From assembly GCF_000244895.1 (NCBI RefSeq), contig NZ_CM001441.1, positions 682,001 to 746,000 of the forward strand: 64,000 bases of DNA, in the 5' to 3' direction. The notes under the pieces were generated by a model. It searched no databases. It saw only the letters and a program-made list of their open reading frames with translations, and had not been told where the DNA came from. This document shows, one piece after another, positions 41,589-50,661 of this stretch (positions within the stretch are counted from its first letter, which is position 1; each line of letters starts with the position of its first letter). A program made the translations under genes and the position numbers. The stretch comes from Desulfosporosinus youngiae DSM 17734 (GTDB lineage Bacteria; Bacillota; Desulfitobacteriia; Desulfitobacteriales; Desulfitobacteriaceae).

Positions 41589-42941
41589 CTATTGTTTAGG
41601 TGCCGGGCTTTGACCGGTTGCATCAACGGCAGTACCTGCACCAGGGGTTTTTCCTGCTTCAGGTCCTGACGTACCTCCAACGGCTGCGCCTACTGCTAAA
41701 TTTGCTTTAAGCTGTGCCTGCCGGGCTAAATCAAGTCCTTCGCTAAGTACTCTTAAGGCTTCTTTAGGGCTGTGCCAGCCCATGCTATTTTCAGCGGAGA
41801 TGTAATCCCAGCGCCACTGAGCCTGACGGTGCAAGGTTCTGGCTTCATTCATCATATCAGCTTTGGCGGCGGGGTTATTGGCTGCGCTTGCAATGGCATT
41901 GATGGCGTCTGTGAGCGCAGTTTCTAAAGATACTTTAGCTTTAAATACTGTATCCTGTGTTCCTATAACTTGATTCTTTAAGTAATCTTCACTTTGCTTG
42001 TGACATGTTTGACAGGATTGAGAGATGTGATTGAGCGGACTTTGGAGATGATGTGAAGAGATTTTTGTTTGTCCCTGTTTAACATAGGGCATATGGCAGT
42101 CTGCACAGGCGACACCATTGGCGGCATGAACACCTGTAGAAAAAAGTTCATAATCCGGATGCTGAGCTTTAAGCATAGGGGCTTGGCTTTCTTTATGATT
42201 CCAGTCTTTGAAGTTTATTTCAGTGTATAGCTTTTCTGCATCGTCCATTTTCAGACCGTAATTCCAAGGGAAGGTGACTTTCTTGTTATCAGGTTTGAAA
42301 TAATATTCAACATGGCATTGGGCACAGACCATGGTCCGCATTTCTTGCCGGCTAAAGTTAGCGGGATCAATTCCCCGGGTTTTTAGAGCATCGAGAAGCG
42401 GAACACTGGTGATGGTTAAAGCCATGGTTTTTGGGTCATGACAGTTGGCGCAAGAGATCGGATGTTTCATCTCATCCTTTAAATCAGCGAATGGAGTTGA
42501 CCAGAAGGAGTCCCCCATCTTATCGACCAGCGGCTTTACATTAGGGCTCTTACAATTCCAACAGGAACCAATGGTGGTTGCTCCCACACGTTGGGTGTTG
42601 ATAACATCCTCCAATGCCCAAACATGCCCCCGTTCATCATTATAGTCCTCAGAAAAAGGATATCCGGCGAATAGTTTTACTTGGGCGGGGGATTCTTTGA
42701 GATGGGATTCAGGAACAGAACCCCCGTATTTAGAATTACCTTTGGTTTGCTCCTTTTGCTTAAGGTAACTGGCATACTGATCAGGATATACCTTCCCCCA
42801 GACGGCAGGATCCAGTTCTCCTTCAGGTATGGAAGCTGCTGTTGGAGGAGTTTGTGATTGTTGATTACAGCCAATTGCCAGGACTGCTATCATGATTAAC
42901 ATAAGACCGAGTAATAGAGAGCTTTGCCAAAATCGTTTCAT
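41589..42941 (-). CDS. nrfA: Ammonia-forming cytochrome c nitrite reductase NrfA
   Basis: 450 residues. Lipoprotein-type signal (AIGC, Cys25) anchors it outside the membrane. Five haem sites in order: CWNCK (lysine-ligated catalytic haem), CANCH, CAQCH, CADCH and CQTCH, which is the pentahaem NrfA pattern. Reduces nitrite to ammonium with six electrons from menaquinol through NrfH. A long Gly/Ala/Pro-rich tail (about 420-450) is unusual. ATG 42941 with gaggtcac, 18 bases after nrfH. Confidence 0.96.
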   Translation of the reverse strand: MKRFWQSSLLLGLMLIMIAVLAIGCNQQSQTPPTAASIPEGELDPAVWGKVYPDQYASYLKQKEQTKGNSKYGGSVPESHLKESPAQVKLFAGYPFSEDYNDERGHVWALEDVINTQRVGATTIGSCWNCKSPNVKPLVDKMGDSFWSTPFADLKDEMKHPISCANCHDPKTMALTITSVPLLDALKTRGIDPANFSRQEMRTMVCAQCHVEYYFKPDNKKVTFPWNYGLKMDDAEKLYTEINFKDWNHKESQAPMLKAQHPDYELFSTGVHAANGVACADCHMPYVKQGQTKISSHHLQSPLNHISQSCQTCHKQSEDYLKNQVIGTQDTVFKAKVSLETALTDAINAIASAANNPAAKADMMNEARTLHRQAQWRWDYISAENSMGWHSPKEALRVLSEGLDLARQAQLKANLAVGAAVGGTSGPEAGKTPGAGTAVDATGQSPAPKQ

Positions 42942-42959
42942 TTATTGTGACCTCCATTC

Positions 42960-43445
42960 TTAACGTATGGCCGTATAGACAGGTTGACTACTGAAAGGTT
43001 GAGTGGGCGTATCGTGTGGTTCACCGCGATGACACTCGAAACATTGTTTTCCATCACTGGTGTTAATCCGGGCAACGACAGAGGAATGACAGCGCAGACA
43101 GTTGCGTTGAAGTATGTTGCGGCTCCATTCCTTTGTATGCAGCGCGTCAGGCGGATCAAAGGTGTTTTTATAATAATCCCTGGCCCCTGAATAGCCTTTG
43201 TAAACAATTTGTTCCAAGATATTATCATGAGGAATGTGACAGTCCTTGCAGCCGACTCCGTTTGTCTCGCGGTGTACACTGTGAAAAGAGGTTTCGTACG
43301 GCGGCTTCATGATATGACAGGTCGTTCCGCAATAATGGGTGGTCGATGTTCGTTTGTATTGACCTACAAGAAAAACTCCAAAGATTATCAGAATCGGCAA
43401 GCCTATTACCAGCCACTTTTTTGTCCTTGACGATAAGTTTTTCAT
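42960..43445 (-). CDS. nrfH: NrfH tetrahaem menaquinol dehydrogenase
   Basis: 161 residues. N-terminal membrane anchor (about 12-28), then four haem sites: CGTTCHIM, CKDCH, CLRCH and CFECH. NapC/NirT/NrfH-type proteins take electrons from menaquinol and pass them to NrfA. The first site is written CX3CH, not the usual CX2CHxM; the following Met is kept. The other three are standard. ATG 43445 with ggaggttctt. First gene of the nrfHA pair. A candidate FNR-type site lies upstream (43520-43533). Confidence 0.94.
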   Translation of the reverse strand: MKNLSSRTKKWLVIGLPILIIFGVFLVGQYKRTSTTHYCGTTCHIMKPPYETSFHSVHRETNGVGCKDCHIPHDNILEQIVYKGYSGARDYYKNTFDPPDALHTKEWSRNILQRNCLRCHSSVVARINTSDGKQCFECHRGEPHDTPTQPFSSQPVYTAIR

Positions 43446-43519
43446 AAGAACCTCCTCTCACTTTAATCCGTTTTAGTATAGATTGATTATTATGATATTA
43501 TGTAGAGGTTCCTCAAATA

Positions 43520-43533
43520 TTGTTATGTGACAA
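43520..43533. promoter_or_regulatory. FNR/CRP-like palindrome upstream of nrfH
   Basis: TTGTTATGTGACAA, an inverted repeat with TTGT/ACAA ends (14 bases), about 75 bases before the nrfH start. Resembles sites of CRP/FNR-family activators, which often control anaerobic respiration. A possible -10 (TATACT, 43475-43480 on the minus strand) lies between. Confidence 0.4.
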
Positions 43534-43546
43534 TGGGAACTTGAAA

Positions 43547-43588
43547 AGGACCCTAGGGCAAAGCATAGAACTTTTGGCCCAGGGTCCT
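43547..43588 (-). terminator. Terminator of the cation/proton antiporter gene
   Basis: AGGACCCTAGGGC (43547-43559) pairs with GCCCAGGGTCCT (43577-43588); TTTTC follows on the minus strand. Confidence 0.8.
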
Positions 43589-43623
43589 GATAAGGAAGGC
43601 TATGGGAACTAGTCGGAAGGTCT

Positions 43624-44661
43624 TCAAACAAAAAGAAAAGCCAGAGCCATGATTGAATAGGCGGCTAAAAGCTGTGCTCCCTCTAACCAGTTAGAACGGC
43701 CATCCATGCTAATAATCGCGGTGATCACGGTTCCCATGATGATGACAATGAGTTCATAACCTGTAAACAATAAGTCAAGCGGCTGCCCCATAAAGTAGCC
43801 TAGGAAAACTAAGAGGGGTGCTACAAAAAGTGCAATTTGAGTACTTGAGCCGATAGCAATTTCCAAGCTGATATCCATCTTATTCTTCATAGCCATTAAT
43901 ACGCTGGTGGAATGCTCGGCCGCATTACCGATGATGGGGATGACTATGACTCCAATGAAAAGTTCACTGATACCCAAAGCCTTAACCACAGGGTCAATAC
44001 TTTCCACTAGAAATTCACTTTCTATAACGACAAAAAACGTAGCAATAAGTAAAACCGCTAAAGATTGAGCCTTTGACCAACTGGGAGAATCTGAACACTC
44101 CTGACTGGGACGAAAAACATCCTTGTGTGTATGAAGAGAAAAAACTAAACTAAGTATATAGACAAGCATCAAAATTCCGGCTACTCCCAGGCTTAAGGGT
44201 TCTGCAGCAGGATTGGAGTGTGTATTGAGAAAGACTGCGGGTATAATTAATCCTGTTACAGCCATCAGGAGCATTGAGGTATGCATGCCGGCAGCCGCCC
44301 GGTTGAAACTTTGTCTCTTATATTTAAAACCACCAAGAAGCATGCTTAGTCCTAATACCAGTAGAAGATTGCCAATGATAGACCCTGTTATGGATGCTTT
44401 GACAACTTCCAGAAGCCCTGCTTTCAGAGCAAAAATCGTGATGATGAGTTCCGCGGCATTACCAAACGTGGCATTAAGCAAACCTCCGACTCTTGGGCCG
44501 ACATAGATTGCGATTTCTTCGGTGGCTTTGCCCATGTATCCGGAAAGGGGGATAATACTTAAACAGGCAGTAAAAAAAAGTAAGACCGGCGAGTGGCCTG
44601 ATAGATGTACGAAAATACTGACCGGAATTGCCAAAAGCAATGGATTGAGATATTTCACCAC
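43624..44661 (-). CDS. cax: Ca2+/H+ antiporter (CaCA/Cax family)
   Basis: 345 residues with about 10-11 hydrophobic segments. Two alpha repeats: GGLLNATFGNAAELIITIFAL (about residues 50-70) and GNAAEHSTSVLMAMKNKMDI (about 235-255) with the conserved acidic residue of the exchanger site. Exports calcium or other divalent cations in exchange for protons. ATG 44661 with a ggaggtaaa site. Alone between terminators. Confidence 0.92.
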   Translation of the reverse strand: MVKYLNPLLLAIPVSIFVHLSGHSPVLLFFTACLSIIPLSGYMGKATEEIAIYVGPRVGGLLNATFGNAAELIITIFALKAGLLEVVKASITGSIIGNLLLVLGLSMLLGGFKYKRQSFNRAAAGMHTSMLLMAVTGLIIPAVFLNTHSNPAAEPLSLGVAGILMLVYILSLVFSLHTHKDVFRPSQECSDSPSWSKAQSLAVLLIATFFVVIESEFLVESIDPVVKALGISELFIGVIVIPIIGNAAEHSTSVLMAMKNKMDISLEIAIGSSTQIALFVAPLLVFLGYFMGQPLDLLFTGYELIVIIMGTVITAIISMDGRSNWLEGAQLLAAYSIMALAFLFV

Positions 44662-44785
44662 ATTTACCTCCCAAGATCATTCGAGATTATTAAGTCAATT
44701 ATTCAGTATGGAACACTTGACACGTGATACATTATTCATAGATTGCTTGTTGATCGACTAAATCAGAAAATAATAAGGAGCGAGT

Positions 44786-45292
44786 ATGAAAACGTTCATA
44801 GAAACGAGTTTGCCCAATTTCAAATTACGATTCGCTGATACCGGGGATGTTTCACTCATTCTTGGTTTTATCAGAGAATTGGCAGAGTATGAAAAAATGT
44901 TGCCGGAGGTTGTGGCAACTGAAGATGTTTTAAAAGAGTCCCTTTTTGACCGGAAAATGGCGGAAGTAATTATTGGCGAATATCAGGAAGAACCGGTTGC
45001 CTTCGCCTTGTTCTTCCATAACTTTTCAACCTTTTTAGGGAGACCTGGCATTTACTTGGAGGATTTATACGTAAAACCTAAAATGAGAGGTAATGGGATG
45101 GGGAAAATTATCCTCTCCTATCTCGCAAAATTAGCTATTGACAGGAAGTGCGGAAGATTAGAGTGGTGGTGCCTGGACTGGAACCAACCTTCGATTAAAT
45201 TTTACAAAAAGTTGGGGGCTGTGCCAATGGATGATTGGACAGTCTATCGAGTAGCGGATGAAGCTCTTTACAAATTAGCAAGTGATTTGTAA
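44786..45292 (+). CDS. GNAT-family N-acetyltransferase
   Basis: 168 residues. The acetyl-CoA pyrophosphate loop is KPKMRGNGMGKIIL (R/QxxGxG/A type, about residues 103-116). LEDLYVKP precedes it and WCLDWNQPSIKFYKKLGA is the C-terminal motif, as in the spermidine/diamine acetyltransferase-like branch. Acceptor unknown. ATG 44786 with aataaggagcg. Confidence 0.88.
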   Translation: MKTFIETSLPNFKLRFADTGDVSLILGFIRELAEYEKMLPEVVATEDVLKESLFDRKMAEVIIGEYQEEPVAFALFFHNFSTFLGRPGIYLEDLYVKPKMRGNGMGKIILSYLAKLAIDRKCGRLEWWCLDWNQPSIKFYKKLGAVPMDDWTVYRVADEALYKLASDL

Positions 45293-45343
45293 GGAAAGGC
45301 TTAAAGGAAAACAGACTAAGCTTAAGCTGAGAATATTGAAAGA

Positions 45344-45380
45344 AACAAGGCTGGAAGCCCTGAGCTTCTAGCCTTGTTAT
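45344..45380. terminator. Bidirectional terminator between the GNAT gene and sufB-like gene
   Basis: AACAAGGCTGGAAGC (45344-45358) pairs with GCTTCTAGCCTTGTT (45364-45378), with one mismatch; A and T runs on both sides. Confidence 0.85.
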
Positions 45381-45410
45381 ACTTTCTGCACGTTCCCTTA
45401 TTGTCATTAG

Positions 45411-46331
45411 CTATTTAAGAAAGCCGTTAAGAATTGTGTCTTCAGCTTCCTGCTCCGAGAATCCCAGGGACATTAATTTGATTAGCTGTTCGGACTCTAT
45501 TCTGCCAATGGCTGCCTCATGGACTAGTTGTGCTTCACTATGATGAGCAGAAATCCTGGGAGTTGAAAGGACCTGGGCATTATGCATGATGATAGCATCA
45601 CATTGAATATGTCCGCGGCCTTTATTCCGCCCCACTAAATCAAAATAAAAGACTTGCTTCGAATCGTTCTGAGCAACCGACCGGGATATTATTTGGGCAG
45701 AGGAATCTACTCCATGTAATTCTACAACGATATTTGATTCAGCCTCTTGATCTTTGTAAGTAAGAAGTCTTTCAGTGACGACAAGCTTTGCATTATCCAT
45801 TAAGCGAACTTCAGTATCCCTTTTAGTATGGTCAATCCCTTTTATTTGAATCAGTTCAAGTTCGACCACGGCACCTTCTTCTATCTCAAGAATGGTCTTA
45901 GGATTGAGAACTCGTTGTCCCTCTCCGTCACCCTGTCCGTAATGTTTTTCCACATATTTGAGTTTGGCGCCTTTTCTAACATAAAAGGTATGAATTCCGT
46001 CATGCTGAGATTTGTGATGTCCGGAATTATGTATTCCACATCCTGCGACGATCAACACGTCCGAATACTCTCCCACTTCAAAGGTATTATAGACAACATC
46101 GTTAATGTTTTCCTCTGTTACTATAACCGGAATATGGACACTTTCCCCTTTAGTATAGGGTTTGATAATTACATCAATCCCTGATTTGTCCGCCTTGGTG
46201 ACGATATCAATATTTGCGGTTGTGTTACGCTGTACTCCCGCTCCATTTTTACGGATGTTAAAAGCTCCTTGGGGAATCTCGTGAAGATCGGCCACTTTCT
46301 CAAGCATTAGTTTATCCAACGCATTCAGCAT
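45411..46331 (-). CDS. SufB/SufD-family Fe-S assembly protein
   Basis: 306 residues from ATG 46331 (ribosome site aaagggg). This is the short form of the SufB/SufD beta-helix scaffold: GCGIHNSGHHKSQHDGIHTF, AQNDSKQVFYFDLVGRNKGRGHIQCDAI (with the conserved Cys) and the C-terminal ISAHHSEAQLVHEAAIGRIE with Glu and His used for cluster assembly. Overlaps sufC by 20 bases. Forms the SufBC (SmsCB-like) assembly unit. No SufS or SufU gene is next to it. Confidence 0.9.
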   Translation of the reverse strand: MLNALDKLMLEKVADLHEIPQGAFNIRKNGAGVQRNTTANIDIVTKADKSGIDVIIKPYTKGESVHIPVIVTEENINDVVYNTFEVGEYSDVLIVAGCGIHNSGHHKSQHDGIHTFYVRKGAKLKYVEKHYGQGDGEGQRVLNPKTILEIEEGAVVELELIQIKGIDHTKRDTEVRLMDNAKLVVTERLLTYKDQEAESNIVVELHGVDSSAQIISRSVAQNDSKQVFYFDLVGRNKGRGHIQCDAIIMHNAQVLSTPRISAHHSEAQLVHEAAIGRIESEQLIKLMSLGFSEQEAEDTILNGFLK

Positions 46332-47064
46332 TTTGACCAACCCCTTTCACACATTTAGTACTACAGGCACAATCACCGTTATTCATGATTCCGGCGAGAA
46401 TTATATCCCGTTCGGATTGCGCGCTGATCGTTCCATTGGACATGATAATAATTTCGTCCGCCAGCTCCATGATTCGTTCTTGGTGGGAGATAATGATGAT
46501 CGTAGTATCATACTTCATGTGTATATCTCTAAAGGTTTCGGCAAGCTTTTGAAAGCTCCATAAATCAATCCCGGCTTCCGGTTCATCAAAGACCGCAACC
46601 TTTAGATTTCGGGCAAGTACTGTAGCAATTTCGATTCGTTTCATTTCTCCGCCTGAGAGACTGGCATCCACATCTCTGTTCAGATAATCCTGAGCACACA
46701 AGCCGACATCATACAGCAAATCACAAATATTGACTTTTTCAGGATTATGTGAGGCGGCCATTTTTAGAAGTTCTTTGACTTTTATACCTTTAAAGCGCGG
46801 AGGGCTTTGAAATGCATACCCTATACCCAAACGTGCTCTCTCCGTAATACTCATAGATGTAATAGCTTGTCCATCAAGCAGAATTTCACCTGAAGTCGGA
46901 TTATAGACTCCCATAATAATTTTAGCCAGTGAAGATTTTCCTCCACCATTGGGTCCGGTAACAACATATATTTTTTTATCATGGAATTTCAGATTAATAT
47001 TCTTTAGAATCTCAAAACTTGTATCTCCTTCTATTTCCAGAGATACTTTTTGAAGCTCAAGCAT
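46312..47064 (-). CDS. sufC: SufC-type Fe-S assembly ATPase
   Basis: 250 residues. Walker A GPNGGGKSSLAK, the Suf-type LSGGEMKRIEIA signature and Walker B AVFDEPEAGIDLW mark SufC, an ABC ATPase that drives cluster assembly on SufB. The last ten to twenty residues form a Cys tail (DCACSTKCVKG...AEC) not usual in SufC. ATG 47064 with ggaggagt. First gene of the pair. Confidence 0.92.
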   Translation of the reverse strand: MLELQKVSLEIEGDTSFEILKNINLKFHDKKIYVVTGPNGGGKSSLAKIIMGVYNPTSGEILLDGQAITSMSITERARLGIGYAFQSPPRFKGIKVKELLKMAASHNPEKVNICDLLYDVGLCAQDYLNRDVDASLSGGEMKRIEIATVLARNLKVAVFDEPEAGIDLWSFQKLAETFRDIHMKYDTTIIIISHQERIMELADEIIIMSNGTISAQSERDIILAGIMNNGDCACSTKCVKGVGQNAECVG

Positions 47065-47152
47065 TCAGACTCCTCCTTTATGTCACTTATTTTCACAATA
47101 ACATAATTCTGCATTTTATTATAGATAAATTGTTAAAGTAGTTGCCAAGATG

Positions 47153-47797
47153 TTACGTAGAAAAATGAATAATCCATTCTTTAAAGGATTCCACTGTGTC
47201 AAAGGCAAATGCAGGATTCATAGCTAATACTTTTTGAGACTGAGCGGTTTCAGCCCAAAGTGCGCTAATCGGTAAAACGCCGGCTTCTTTGGCGGCCTGA
47301 ACATCGTAGGCAATATCACCTATATAGGCCACTTCATCCGGAGAAAGGTTCCATCCTTCTAAGATTTGCCGAATATGTTCCGGTTTACTCGCTCGGTCCT
47401 CTGAGCCGGTTAGAATAATTTCAAAATATGCCTTCAATCCCGAATGTTTCAGAGAGATTTCCATGCTTCCGGCACCTTTTCCAGAGACAAGAGCTAACTT
47501 AATATTTCGTTCTTGCAATAGATTGAGGATCTCGACAATACCAGGAAAGGGCTCGGCATAGTCCACATGAAGGCGGTCATATTCGTCAAGATAAAACTGC
47601 AAGCTTTCTCTCCAGGAATCAGGAAACAGTTTCTTAAAGATACCATCTTCTGATGGTCCAAATAAACCCGATAATTCTTTGTCTGAGTATTCACGACCAG
47701 AGAATTTTGACACAGTACGGCTCAAGCTGGTGCGTACTACTGGCAAAGAATTGATTAATGTTCCGTCCAGATCAAATATAAATCCTTTGATTTTCAT
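47153..47797 (-). CDS. HAD-superfamily phosphatase (phosphoglycolate phosphatase-like)
   Basis: 214 residues. HAD motif I FDLDGTLINS, motif II LVSGKGAG, the Lys in RASKPEHI and motif IV IGDIAYDVQAAKEAG. The cap is the small helical (C1) type, as in Gph/PpaX. ATG 47797 with aaggggta. Substrate not predictable; phosphoglycolate or pyrophosphate are the usual cases. Confidence 0.9.
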   Translation of the reverse strand: MKIKGFIFDLDGTLINSLPVVRTSLSRTVSKFSGREYSDKELSGLFGPSEDGIFKKLFPDSWRESLQFYLDEYDRLHVDYAEPFPGIVEILNLLQERNIKLALVSGKGAGSMEISLKHSGLKAYFEIILTGSEDRASKPEHIRQILEGWNLSPDEVAYIGDIAYDVQAAKEAGVLPISALWAETAQSQKVLAMNPAFAFDTVESFKEWIIHFST

Positions 47798-47959
47798 AGT
47801 TTACCCCTTTATGAACCTGTAGTTGCTTATTTTCTGATTAATTTTATAACATATTTAGGATAAACGCCATACTTATTTGTGAAAAGAAGAACCTGCTGCC
47901 AGAGTATTTCGGAGTATTATGAAGAAGGCATTTTTAGTCTGAAAAAGGTTTATTCAGCA

Positions 47960-49039
47960 CTATTTTTTGGGTTTCTTTTTAGATTGCTTATTAATCATAT
48001 TAAGCAAGGTTATTGTACGGCGATTTGCCCAGCGTAGTTCCGTTGCAACGACGGATACTTCCATCAAAGCTCGTAAATAGAAAACGCCGCTGACTTTACG
48101 GTTCCACTCATCAATAGCTTGATCAAATAATTCCCAATAGACAAGGTCTTCCTCATAGGAACTTGAACTCTTTTTCTCTGAGATTCCGAGGTGCAGAGAA
48201 CTAATAAGCTCAGCAAGCTTATCGTAACCAATCGATAAGACTTCTAGTATTCCCTGAAATTCTTCTGTGATTTTTTTCAATTCTTCAGGAGAATAAGATT
48301 CTCTTCGTCTCGTGACTCGTTGAGCAGTCATTTGATTAATGCTTTCTCCCCGTTCGATAAAACCGCGGCAAATTTCCAATAATCGTTCTATAAAGCCAAG
48401 ATTGTCTTCAAGGGTCATTTCTTCTCGAGCATGCTCATAGAGGAGCGTTATCTCATCAAACAGGTTTTTCTGTTCTTGAGGATCCGGCTTCTCATAGTAA
48501 GTCAAGTTTCCGGCATGAATGAAGGTGCGTAGACTATCTAAAAAATAGTTTGAAGTGACAAGTACAAGAGAGGGAAGACTGCTGAGAAATTTAGATTTGT
48601 ATCTGGGCGGGGCTAAAACCCGGTTAATAAGCAAGGCGACCGCAAGACCAACAAAGATACTTAGAGATCGGGACAGGGCGTTGGTGAGAAACGTTTCTCC
48701 CGGAGAATCAAGGACGAAAATGATGGAAACAATCCCCATGACAATCCCGCTCGACCAGCCTATCCAATTACACAAAAGAATAAGAAACATCACCATAATA
48801 CCAATGAATAAAGGATTTGTTCCCAAAAATAAACCAACTATCAAAGAGAAAATGACGGCGAGTAAATGGACTCCGATTTGTTCCCAAGCGTTGGTCAGGG
48901 ATTTGCTGACGGAAGGCTGCATATTTACTACAGCTGTAATGGCGGCAAAGGATGCAGGTTCAATTTTAAAAACCTTACAGATAAAAAGTGTCGTAGCTAC
49001 TGCAAGTCCTGTTTTAATAGTGCGTGCACCAAAAAGCAA
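47960..49039 (-). CDS. ArAE/FUSC-like membrane protein (aromatic acid exporter family)
   Basis: 359 residues. Residues about 1-145 carry about six closely packed hydrophobic segments (IKTGLAVATTLFICKVF, EQIGVHLLAVIFSLIVGLFLG, LSIFVGLAVALLINRVL), the FUSC/DUF939 half-channel. The C-terminal half is a soluble helical domain. Relatives are exporters or uncharacterised; substrate unknown. Start: TTG or the downstream ATG, with aaaggaga upstream on the minus strand. Confidence 0.82.
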   Translation of the reverse strand: MLFGARTIKTGLAVATTLFICKVFKIEPASFAAITAVVNMQPSVSKSLTNAWEQIGVHLLAVIFSLIVGLFLGTNPLFIGIMVMFLILLCNWIGWSSGIVMGIVSIIFVLDSPGETFLTNALSRSLSIFVGLAVALLINRVLAPPRYKSKFLSSLPSLVLVTSNYFLDSLRTFIHAGNLTYYEKPDPQEQKNLFDEITLLYEHAREEMTLEDNLGFIERLLEICRGFIERGESINQMTAQRVTRRRESYSPEELKKITEEFQGILEVLSIGYDKLAELISSLHLGISEKKSSSSYEEDLVYWELFDQAIDEWNRKVSGVFYLRALMEVSVVATELRWANRRTITLLNMINKQSKKKPKK

Positions 49040-49313
49040 TTTTAACGTCTCCTTTCAAGTTACCAAATGAATAGTCTACCACAGGATTTGAGTAGAAGCC
49101 AACTATAATTTGAGAATCGTTTTGCAAAAAAAGGAGAGAATGTCGCTTAGGGTAATACTTTTTCAAGTCCGGAATAAATAAAGGAATTTCGCGATACCTT
49201 GCCGAATATCAGTATTTTAGTTTTACGCATGTATAATTTACTCAAATTTGGTAACTTAACGGTGAAGTTAAAGGTTCCTTATTTGGCAATCGGGAAGGAG
49301 AACATGGACATCT

Positions 49314-50645
49314 ATGCGTATTGTCATTGTTGGAGCAGGAAAAGTAGGGTTTAGTCTAGCCCAGCGATTATCCGAAGAGGAACATGAGATTACTGTGATA
49401 GAGCAGGATGAAGAGCGGCGTCTTATCGTTCAGGAGAGCTTGGATGTGATGACAATCAGCGGAAACGGAGCCAGTCCGCAATTCCTGGCGGATTATGGTT
49501 TGTTGAAAGCTGATTTAATGGTAGCAGTGACGGATAGTGATGAAGTCAATATGATTGCCTGCATGGCTGCTAAGCGAGCAGGGATATCTCGAACCATTGC
49601 CCGGGTAAGGAATCAAGAATATGCGGGAAAAAACCAATTAGAATTCAACAGAGCCTTAGGAATTGATCTTACCATTAATCCGGAGATGGTAACAGCGGTT
49701 GAAATTAGCCGCATTCTTCTTACCCCAGCAGCTTTAGATGTCGAAGATTTCGGAGATGGCAAAGTTCGTCTCTTAGAAGTCCGCGTTAGAGCCGAGTCTC
49801 CCTATGTTAATGTACCATTGAGAAAATTGACGTTGCCCAATGGAATACTTGTTGTCGGAATCCTGCGTCAGAATCGAATGATCATTCCTCATGGTACGGA
49901 TCACATATCCCCTCAAGATAGTGTTTTCTTTGTCGGAGCACAGGAGGCTATTGAAGAGTTCAGCGAACAATTCTCTGAGCGGAAAACGAAGATTCAACGA
50001 GTGATGATCATCGGCGCCGGCCGTATCGGCAGACATCTGGCAAGAATTTTAAACGATGTCGGTATATCAATCAAGGTGATCGAGAAAAGCCGGGAACGCT
50101 GTAATGACTTAGCAAAAGTTATTGATAAGGGACTTGTGCTCTGTGGGGATGGGACAGATATTGATCTTCTGATAGAAGAGGGAGTTGGGGAAACGGATGC
50201 TGTCGTTTGCCTGACCAGTGATGATAAGCTGAATTTATTACTTGCTCTTTTGGCTAAAGATTTAGGAACTCAAAAGACCATTGTCCGTGTAGGCCGTTCC
50301 GAATATATGGGCCTCATGGGTAAAGTAGGAGTTGACGTGATACTTTCTCCCAGACTCTTAACGGCAGGAGTTATATTGCGCCAAGTGCGCCAAGGGGAAG
50401 TTGTTTCAGTGTCGCTGCTGGAAGGTGCGAAAGCTGAGGCGATGGAAATAGTGGTTTCCGCGAAGTCTCCGGTTATCGGACGTAAACTTAAAGATGCTAA
50501 AATACCGGACAATATCTTGATCGGCGCTCTTATGCGAAAGAATGAGCTTATCATTCCTGATGGTAATACAGTGCTTCAGCCGGGAGACCATATAGTAATC
50601 TTTACTCTCCCCACCCTTATTAAAAAAATAAGCAGAATCTTTTAA
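49314..50645 (+). CDS. trkA: TrkA potassium uptake regulatory subunit
   Basis: 443 residues, the full two-RCK form: two Rossmann RCK_N domains (VGAGKVGFSLAQRLSEEE at the start and IIGAGRIGRHLARILND from about residue 232), each followed by RCK_C. NAD(H)-binding glycines are intact. It gates the TrkH channel. ATG 49314; ribosome site ggaaggag (49293-49300) is a little far. Operon with trkH 16 bases downstream. Confidence 0.95.
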   Translation: MRIVIVGAGKVGFSLAQRLSEEEHEITVIEQDEERRLIVQESLDVMTISGNGASPQFLADYGLLKADLMVAVTDSDEVNMIACMAAKRAGISRTIARVRNQEYAGKNQLEFNRALGIDLTINPEMVTAVEISRILLTPAALDVEDFGDGKVRLLEVRVRAESPYVNVPLRKLTLPNGILVVGILRQNRMIIPHGTDHISPQDSVFFVGAQEAIEEFSEQFSERKTKIQRVMIIGAGRIGRHLARILNDVGISIKVIEKSRERCNDLAKVIDKGLVLCGDGTDIDLLIEEGVGETDAVVCLTSDDKLNLLLALLAKDLGTQKTIVRVGRSEYMGLMGKVGVDVILSPRLLTAGVILRQVRQGEVVSVSLLEGAKAEAMEIVVSAKSPVIGRKLKDAKIPDNILIGALMRKNELIIPDGNTVLQPGDHIVIFTLPTLIKKISRIF

Positions 50646-50661
50646 GGCAGGGTTAGTTCAA

